Source: an uncultured bacterium (lineage in GTDB: Bacteria; Cyanobacteriota; Vampirovibrionia; Gastranaerophilales; Gastranaerophilaceae). From it: a DNA stretch of 9,720 nucleotides. The DNA lies in assembly GCA_900555175.1 (NCBI GenBank), contig USJT01000023.1:1-9720 (forward strand), given 5' to 3'. The position numbers and the translations under genes are program-made. Position 1 is the first letter of the stretch, and each line of letters opens with the position of its first letter. The notes beneath the pieces are model-generated. The model did not search any database. It had not been told where the DNA came from and saw only the letters and a program-made list of their open reading frames with translations. Positions 5,984-9,720 of the stretch are shown here, in pieces.

Positions 5984-6787
5984 TTATTTTTTACTTTCGA
6001 TTATACTTTGTTTTGCAGCTACTCCAAGACCGATCCCTGCGATTAAATATGTTAGCCATGCAAAGAAATAATTTCTTTTTAGCGGTGCAAGATTGACTGA
6101 TTTGCCAAGAGTTTCTTTTGCGGCTTTAACTCCTCTGATTGATGCTAAACCTTCTTCCGCTATTGTTGGTAAAAATGCTGCAAAACCGATAACACCTGCA
6201 TTACGTTCAATAAAGTTAGGATTGTTGTCTTTCCTTTTAAATAAACCGTTTAGCATTAAAAGTGCAGTAGGAACTGCGGATACATACATTCTTGATTTTT
6301 GCAGTGCTCTTAAAAATTTGCCTTTATGTGCATTTATAGCATGCCCGAGTTCATGCAAAATTAGTGAAGGTTTTGATTTTGGGGCTACCGCAAGTTTAAA
6401 TTGGTCTGTGTAAAAAGCATTTTCTCCTCGTGCAACAGGGACTAAGTCTTTTTGTAATATATGCGGATATCTTCCTATATTATTTGCATCAATGAAATCA
6501 ACATTAACGTTTAATCCGTTTTTGTTAACCATATTTGCTGCAGTTTTCACTACGTTGTCAGCTGTTGTAAATTCTTTGCCGCCCATAAGTTTGTTGCCGC
6601 ACCATTCTGATGCTTTGTGCAAAAATATCGCAAAGGCTTGTAATAATCCTGCTGTTAATACTGTTTTTTCAGGGTTTGGTTCTTCAATATTTATCGGGTA
6701 AGCAGGCAAAATAACATTATTATTTGGCATTAAATAATAATGCTGAATATTTTTATAATTTGAATTTACACAACCTAGTCCGTTCAC
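5984..6787 (-). CDS. HELGH zinc-metalloprotease-like membrane protein, function unknown
   Basis: The 267-residue product carries the zinc-binding motif LILHELGHAINAHKG, with H145, E146 and H149. An AEEGLAS segment at 210-216 could give the third zinc ligand, as in gluzincin-type enzymes. Hydrophobic stretches lie near 168-182, 198-212 and 241-258, so the protein is probably membrane-bound with the metal site near the membrane. The first 40 residues are polar and Asn/Pro-rich, with no Sec signal. I do not recognise the family beyond HExxH, and no substrate is suggested by the neighbours. The start is uncertain: GTG at 6785-6787 has no clear ribosome site, and the next choice is Met20 (ATG at 6728-6730). 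The stop is followed directly by the tRNA-Pro promoter. A remnant that has lost proteolytic activity is possible, although all motif residues are intact. Confidence 0.75.
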   Translation of the reverse strand: MNGLGCVNSNYKNIQHYYLMPNNNVILPAYPINIEEPNPEKTVLTAGLLQAFAIFLHKASEWCGNKLMGGKEFTTADNVVKTAANMVNKNGLNVNVDFIDANNIGRYPHILQKDLVPVARGENAFYTDQFKLAVAPKSKPSLILHELGHAINAHKGKFLRALQKSRMYVSAVPTALLMLNGLFKRKDNNPNFIERNAGVIGFAAFLPTIAEEGLASIRGVKAAKETLGKSVNLAPLKRNYFFAWLTYLIAGIGLGVAAKQSIIESKK

Positions 6788-6825
6788 ATTCTTAGTAAAA
6801 CATATAAATTAATAAAATTGCTAAT

Positions 6826-6854
6826 TTTATAGGAAATTTTGACAAAAAAGTTAA
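6826..6854 (-). promoter_or_regulatory. Possible promoter of the metalloprotease-like gene
   Basis: On the minus strand TTAACT (6849-6854, four of six consensus bases) and TATAAA (6826-6831, five of six) are 17 bases apart, which would start transcription near 6819. The -35 half lies inside the descending arm of the rubredoxin terminator. The surrounding sequence is very AT-rich, so chance matches are likely. Confidence 0.35.
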
Positions 6855-6894
6855 CGATAAATTTATGGATTTTAGGCTTTTTTACCGTTAACCT
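6844..6894 (-). terminator. Probable Rho-independent terminator of the rubredoxin gene
   Basis: The arms GTTAACG (6850-6856) and CGTTAAC (6886-6892) are perfect inverted copies. On the minus strand the second arm is followed by six T (6849-6844). The hairpin begins about 15 bases after the rubredoxin stop. The 29-base loop is long for a terminator but contains its own palindrome, ATAAATTTAT (6857-6866), which would shorten it. Confidence 0.55.
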
Positions 6895-6908
6895 TTCAAC
6901 ATATAAAT

Positions 6909-7046
6909 TTATTCTTCAACTTTGTCGAACATATCTTTTCCTGCTCCGCATAACGGGCATACCCAATCTTCAGGTAAATCTTTAAATTCTTTACCTTCTT
7001 TGGTTTCATCATAAATCCATTGGCAAACTTGACATTTGTATTTCAT
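6909..7046 (-). CDS. Rubredoxin, short 45-residue form
   Basis: Rubredoxin is a small cytoplasmic one-electron carrier with a single iron held by four cysteines. It often serves oxygen or peroxide detoxification in anaerobes. The ligands are C5 and C8 ([11 protein letters not shown]) and C30 and C33 ([13 protein letters not shown]), followed by the usual acidic end. The loop between the two knuckles is about seven residues shorter than in the common 52-54-residue form, as in the 45-residue Desulfovibrio desulfuricans protein. The ATG at 7044-7046 is chosen because AAAAGGAGA, the strongest ribosome site in the window, lies 5-7 bases upstream; longer in-frame starts have no such site. It diverges from the thioesterase gene with a 30-base gap. 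No rubrerythrin or reductase partner is in the window. Confidence 0.95.
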   Translation of the reverse strand: MKYKCQVCQWIYDETKEGKEFKDLPEDWVCPLCGAGKDMFDKVEE

Positions 7047-7061
7047 TTTTTTCTCCTTTTG

Positions 7062-7070
7062 TGTTATAAT
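7062..7070 (+). promoter_or_regulatory. Extended -10 promoter (TGTTATAAT) of the thioesterase operon
   Basis: TGTTATAAT matches the TGnTATAAT extended -10 consensus exactly and ends 6 bases before the thioesterase ATG at 7077. Transcription would begin at or next to the A of the ATG, giving a leaderless mRNA. The -35 region (TTCATT, 7042-7047) is poor, as is common with an extended -10. It lies within the 30-base gap shared with rubredoxin. Confidence 0.6.
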
Positions 7071-7076
7071 TTTTGT

Positions 7077-7514
7077 ATGAAAAATACATTTGAAACTAGA
7101 GTTTATTATTCTGATACTGACGCTTATGGCGTTGTTTGGCATGGTGCTTATTTAAGATGGCTTGAAAAAGGCCGTGTTGATTTGTGTAACGATCTTGGTA
7201 TCGATCTTGTAACTATGAAGAATATGGATGTTCTTTTACCTGTTACAAATATGAATGTTAAATATAAAGCATCTGCAAAACTTGATGATACCGTTATTAT
7301 TGAAACTTGGATTGAAAAATTCAATAGCCTTTCGGTTACGTTCAAGCAGGTTATCAGATCTAAGGAAACAAATAAAATATTTATTGAAGCATTATTTGAT
7401 GTTGTTGCAATCAGTAATGACGGAAAATTATACAGAAGAATGCCTGAAAAACTTCAAAAAGTTTTTGAAGCAGGTATTGCAAATTCTGACAAAGCCTTGC
7501 AGACTTGCTGCTAA
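7077..7514 (+). CDS. Acyl-CoA thioesterase of the YbgC / 4-hydroxybenzoyl-CoA thioesterase hotdog family
   Basis: Hotdog-fold thioesterases hydrolyse acyl-CoA esters in the cytoplasm. The 145 residues include the family active-site block near the N-terminus: [20 protein letters not shown] (10-29), with D15 as the likely catalytic acid, G18 and H22, then LEKGRVD (29-35). The rest has the alternating strands expected of a single hotdog domain. The substrate cannot be told: YbgC-like short-chain, phospholipid-linked or DHNA-CoA-type roles are all possible. The ATG at 7077 starts the conserved N-terminus. A TTG start further left would add a tail that is only rubredoxin antisense. There is no Shine-Dalgarno sequence, and an extended -10 box ends 6 bases before the start. 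The pseudouridine synthase gene follows after 23 bases and is probably cotranscribed. Confidence 0.9.
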   Translation: MKNTFETRVYYSDTDAYGVVWHGAYLRWLEKGRVDLCNDLGIDLVTMKNMDVLLPVTNMNVKYKASAKLDDTVIIETWIEKFNSLSVTFKQVIRSKETNKIFIEALFDVVAISNDGKLYRRMPEKLQKVFEAGIANSDKALQTCC

Positions 7515-7537
7515 GTATAATTAAAAGGGATTAAGTT

Positions 7538-8269
7538 ATGGCAGGAATTCGTTTGAACAAATATATTGCCTCATCAGGTTTGTGTGCAAGACGTAAAGCT
7601 GATGAATTAATCTTGCAAGGTTCTGTCAGTGTCAACGGAAAAGTTGTTAAGGAGCTTGGATATCTTGTTCAACCAAAAGACAAGGCTTTTGGTAATAAAA
7701 AACTTATAACTCCTGCTAAACATCAATATTACAGATTTTACAAGCCTGCGGGTTATATTACGACAAGAGATGATGATCAGGGAAGAAAAACAATTTATGA
7801 TTTATTGCCTGAAGAATTGTTTAGTTTGAAACCTGTCGGACGTCTTGATAAGGATTCAACAGGGCTTTTAATTCTGACAAATGACGGGGATTTGATTAAC
7901 GCTTTAACTCATCCTTCCGTAAAAGTTCCAAAAGTTTATCTTGTATCTATAAATTCATCTATTCACAGACATGAATTGGAACAGCTTGCAAACGGGATTG
8001 AGCTTGAACCTGGTAAGATTGCTTATGCCGATATTGAAGTTTTAGAAATGGACAGTAAACATACCGAGATGAGAATTACTCTTTATCAAGGGATGAACAG
8101 ACAAATTAGAAAAATGTTTAAATCAATAGGTTATGAGGTTAAAACACTTAAGCGTATTCAGCATGCAACATTGACTCTTGACGGGTTAAAACGAGGTGAA
8201 TTTAAACCTATTAAGCCTATACAGATTAGAGAATTGAAAAACTTTTTAAATAGGATTGCTTCAAAATGA
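7538..8269 (+). CDS. rluB: RluB/RsuA-family rRNA pseudouridine synthase
   Basis: Enzymes of this family convert a uridine of ribosomal RNA to pseudouridine; RluB acts on 23S rRNA and RsuA on 16S. An S4 RNA-binding domain occupies about residues 4-50 (RLNKYIASSGLCARRKADEL, then VSVNGKVV). The catalytic domain starts with YYRFYKPAGYITTRDD (64-79). The catalytic aspartate is D104 in PVGRLDKDSTGLLILTNDGD, and the late motif is QGMNRQIRKMF (184-194). The 243-residue length fits. The KPAGYITTRDDDQGRKTIYDLLP pattern favours RluB over RsuA, but target-site assignment from sequence alone is uncertain. The start ATG at 7538 is preceded by AAAAGGG at about 9 bases. The stop overlaps the coaE start by four bases (ATGA), so translation is probably coupled. 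Confidence 0.93.
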   Translation: MAGIRLNKYIASSGLCARRKADELILQGSVSVNGKVVKELGYLVQPKDKAFGNKKLITPAKHQYYRFYKPAGYITTRDDDQGRKTIYDLLPEELFSLKPVGRLDKDSTGLLILTNDGDLINALTHPSVKVPKVYLVSINSSIHRHELEQLANGIELEPGKIAYADIEVLEMDSKHTEMRITLYQGMNRQIRKMFKSIGYEVKTLKRIQHATLTLDGLKRGEFKPIKPIQIRELKNFLNRIASK

Positions 8270-8832
8270 TAAGGATTGCAATTTGCGGTAATATTGCTTC
8301 CGGTAAAACGGTTGTCCAGAAATTTTTAGAGCAAATGGGATATAAAGTTTTTGATACGGATGAAGCTGCGCACAGGCTTTTATCTGTAGATAATAAACCT
8401 TTATATGATGCTTTCAAAAGTTATGATGTTTTTGAAAACGGTGAATTTTCAAGAGAAAAGGTCGGAAAACTTGTGTTTTCAAATTTAAATTTAAAACAAA
8501 AACTTGAATCAATTATGCATCCTCAAATTGTAGATGAGATAAAAAAGTTTTATGAAACTAATAAATCCGAAAATTTTTTATTTGTTGCTATCCCGTTGCT
8601 TTTTGAGGCAAAGATGGAGTATTTGTTTGATAAAATTGTATTTGTTTATGCAGATGATGAAATTAGGCTTTCGCGTTTGTTGAAACGAAACAATTTTAGT
8701 TTGGAATACGCAAAAGCACGTATAAATTCTCAGATGCCGCAGGATGAAAAAGTCAAAAAATCTGATTATGTCATTAATAACAACGGCAGTATTGATGAAT
8801 TGAAAAATCAGGTAATTAAGCTATTTGGATAA
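8266..8832 (+). CDS. coaE: Dephospho-CoA kinase CoaE
   Basis: CoaE phosphorylates the 3'-hydroxyl of dephospho-CoA with ATP, the last step of coenzyme A synthesis, in the cytoplasm. The P-loop is GNIASGKT (8-15), followed by FDTDEAAHRLL (about 29-39), HPQIVDEIKKF, the PLLFEAKMEYLFDK lid-region motif, and RLSRLLKRNNFS...ARINSQMPQDEK...SDYVINNNGS near the C-terminus. All are CoaE hallmarks. At 188 residues it is slightly shorter than the usual 195-205. The ATG at 8266 overlaps the upstream rluB stop in an ATGA junction, so a separate ribosome site is not needed. It closes the plus-strand operon. Its last 17 bases overlap the 3' end of the convergent CHAP-domain gene. Confidence 0.95.
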   Translation: MIRIAICGNIASGKTVVQKFLEQMGYKVFDTDEAAHRLLSVDNKPLYDAFKSYDVFENGEFSREKVGKLVFSNLNLKQKLESIMHPQIVDEIKKFYETNKSENFLFVAIPLLFEAKMEYLFDKIVFVYADDEIRLSRLLKRNNFSLEYAKARINSQMPQDEKVKKSDYVINNNGSIDELKNQVIKLFG

Positions 8833-9550
8833 ATCCGCTTACTTTACTGTCTGTGCTTGAGTAGTTTCTGTAAGCGACTTTATTTGAAGTGTTTCCTTCA
8901 ATTGTCTGGAATGAGCCGTCAGAATTTACTTTGGTTACGATACCTGTATGGGATGTTCCGTTTTTGAATATAACAATATCTCCAGGTTTTACATTTTTTG
9001 CAATTAGGGAGGATTTGTTTGAAGAATTAGAAGTATTTAAATAACAATTGTTATTTATTCCCCATTTTCTCAGAGATTCAACACTTGAAGTGCTAAAACC
9101 TGCTGGAACTTGTTTGCCGTTCCCTTTATATGCTTCTTTAACTACATAAGATACAAAATCTGCGCACCAGGCATGATTTTTCCCTCCTGTAAACAATTTG
9201 AATGAGCCGTCACTTTCTTTGTAACCAAGATATTGTTTTGCGGTTGCTACAATATCATTTCCCATGTTACCTGTCATTCTTACAGATGAAAAATTATTAT
9301 AATTAGTGTTAAACGTAGGGGTTGTTACTCCAAATAATGTGTTATAAAGTTGCATTATACTATTTGGAGATGTACTTGGCATTGTAAAATTAAAACTTGG
9401 GGTGAACAAACTTGGTGTCATAAAATTTGGCATCATAGACAAATTTGGCATAGGAAAGTTCATAAATCCCATCATATTATTTTGCGGGAAGTATGTATCT
9501 AACTTTTGCGTCATATATTTTTGGTTTGTTCTTATATTAATTAAACCCAA
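8816..9550 (-). CDS. CHAP-domain peptidoglycan hydrolase with a Met/Asn/Pro/Phe-rich N-terminus
   Basis: CHAP domains are cysteine amidases or endopeptidases that cut peptidoglycan stem or cross-bridge peptides. The domain spans about residues 95-244. The catalytic Cys is C129 in HAWCADFVSYVV, the His is H201 in GTSHTGIVTKV following VKPGDIVIFKNG, and the third residue is probably E218 in QTIEGNTSNK. Residues 20-85 are low-complexity, dominated by Met, Pro, Asn, Phe, Thr and Ser (for example FMNFPMPNLSMMPNFMTP). No Sec or lipoprotein signal is visible, although the enzyme should act outside the cytoplasm. The TTG start at 9548-9550 is preferred because AAGGGG lies 8 bases upstream; the internal ATG at 9512-9514 has no ribosome site. 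It overlaps coaE tail to tail by 17 bases. Confidence 0.9.
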   Translation of the reverse strand: MGLINIRTNQKYMTQKLDTYFPQNNMMGFMNFPMPNLSMMPNFMTPSLFTPSFNFTMPSTSPNSIMQLYNTLFGVTTPTFNTNYNNFSSVRMTGNMGNDIVATAKQYLGYKESDGSFKLFTGGKNHAWCADFVSYVVKEAYKGNGKQVPAGFSTSSVESLRKWGINNNCYLNTSNSSNKSSLIAKNVKPGDIVIFKNGTSHTGIVTKVNSDGSFQTIEGNTSNKVAYRNYSSTDSKVSGFIQIA

Positions 9551-9601
9551 AATATTATCCCCTTAATTTTCCTCTATAAATATAAAGTATTTTGGGATAA
9601 T
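9546..9601 (-). promoter_or_regulatory. Ribosome-site region of the CHAP gene with paired inverted repeats
   Basis: The block 9546-9561 (CCCAAAAT then ATTATCCC) has inverted copies of both halves at 9589-9601 (ATTTTGGG, overlapping GGGATAAT). In the minus-strand transcript the upstream copy could pair either with the Shine-Dalgarno region (GGGATAAT) or with the start-codon region (ATTTTGGG). Whether the upstream copy is transcribed is unknown: TATATT and TATAGA boxes lie between the copies. Confidence 0.35.
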
Positions 9602-9625
9602 AAAATTGCTTAATTGTAACAAAAA

Positions 9626-9720
9626 TTAAACAGGTATAAATGTGTAAGCTCTATCTGATTTTGGAATGAAATCTTCCATAATGTCACTACAACCTCTTCC
9701 ATCACCAAGCGTAATTAAAA
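9626..9720 (-). CDS. C-terminal end of an unidentified protein (partial)
   Basis: On the minus strand the frame is open from the right edge to a TAA at 9626-9628, giving 30 residues plus the stop. It includes LITLGDGRGCSDIMEDF and ends DRAYTFIPV. The GDG...D..M pattern loosely recalls the last motif of HAD-type phosphatases (GDGxNDxxM), but the spacing is not exact and too little is visible to assign a family. The CHAP gene begins 75 bases further on the same strand. The composition and the clean stop suggest real coding sequence. Confidence 0.5.
   Translation of the reverse strand, partial: LITLGDGRGCSDIMEDFIPKSDRAYTFIPV

Noticed and set aside
5820..6701. Plus-strand reading frames opposite tRNA-Pro and the metalloprotease-like gene
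   Set aside because: One runs through the tRNA and the others mirror the HELGH gene; none shows recognisable protein features.
7020..7076. Longer thioesterase N-terminus from a TTG at 7020
   Set aside because: The added residues are antisense to rubredoxin, no ribosome site is present, and the conserved hotdog N-terminus begins at 7077.
7047..7142. Longer rubredoxin from a start at 7142
   Set aside because: Rubredoxin begins directly with the YKC knuckle region, and the strong AAAAGGAGA site decides for the ATG at 7046.
1..9720. CRISPR array, insertion sequence, phage or defence island
   Set aside because: I saw no regularly spaced repeats, transposase motifs, terminal inverted repeats or known defence proteins; the content is mostly housekeeping.

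Overview
The window is low-GC bacterial DNA, roughly two-thirds A+T by eye. It is densely packed and uses the standard genetic code. The genes point to a bacterium with an outer membrane: an LpxK lipid A kinase, an MCE/MlaD-family lipid-transfer protein and a YidC insertase are all present. The YidC has a roughly 130-residue insertion between its second and third core membrane segments and ends in a PIPAGVLLYL block. From memory, both traits match cyanobacterial YidC. With the low GC and the lack of any photosynthesis gene, this suggests a non-photosynthetic relative of Cyanobacteria (Vampirovibrionia/Melainabacteria, such as gut Gastranaerophilales). That placement is an inference, not a database result.

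Layout. Positions 2-178 (+) hold the C-terminal end of a secreted, possibly pilin-like protein. It overlaps tail to tail with lpxK. From about 5730 down to 168 on the minus strand runs an envelope and translation cluster: yidC, queA, a soluble lytic transglycosylase (SLT), the MCE protein, its helical tail in a shifted frame, and lpxK. Positions 5765-5969 hold a tRNA-Pro(UGG) on the minus strand with a good promoter and a terminator. Positions 5984-6787 (-) encode an HELGH zinc-metalloprotease-like membrane protein of unknown role. Positions 6909-7046 (-) encode a short 45-residue rubredoxin, divergent from a plus-strand group at 7077-8832: a hotdog thioesterase, an RluB-type pseudouridine synthase and coaE. 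At the right edge are a minus-strand CHAP-domain peptidoglycan hydrolase (8816-9550) and the C-terminal end of an unidentified minus-strand gene (9626 to the window edge).

How the genes work together. YidC inserts membrane proteins, LpxK completes lipid IVA, the MCE protein moves lipids across the envelope, and the SLT and CHAP enzymes cut peptidoglycan. QueA, RluB and tRNA-Pro serve translation, and CoaE completes coenzyme A.

No gene-free stretch exceeds 300 bases. The longest gaps are about 120 bases and hold promoters, hairpins or terminators, which are listed. I see no CRISPR array, insertion sequence, phage module or defence system. Most of the window is ordinary chromosome. The points most worth checking are the MCE gene split by a one-base frame change, the probably leaderless thioesterase mRNA, and the two peptidoglycan hydrolases that lack Sec signals.
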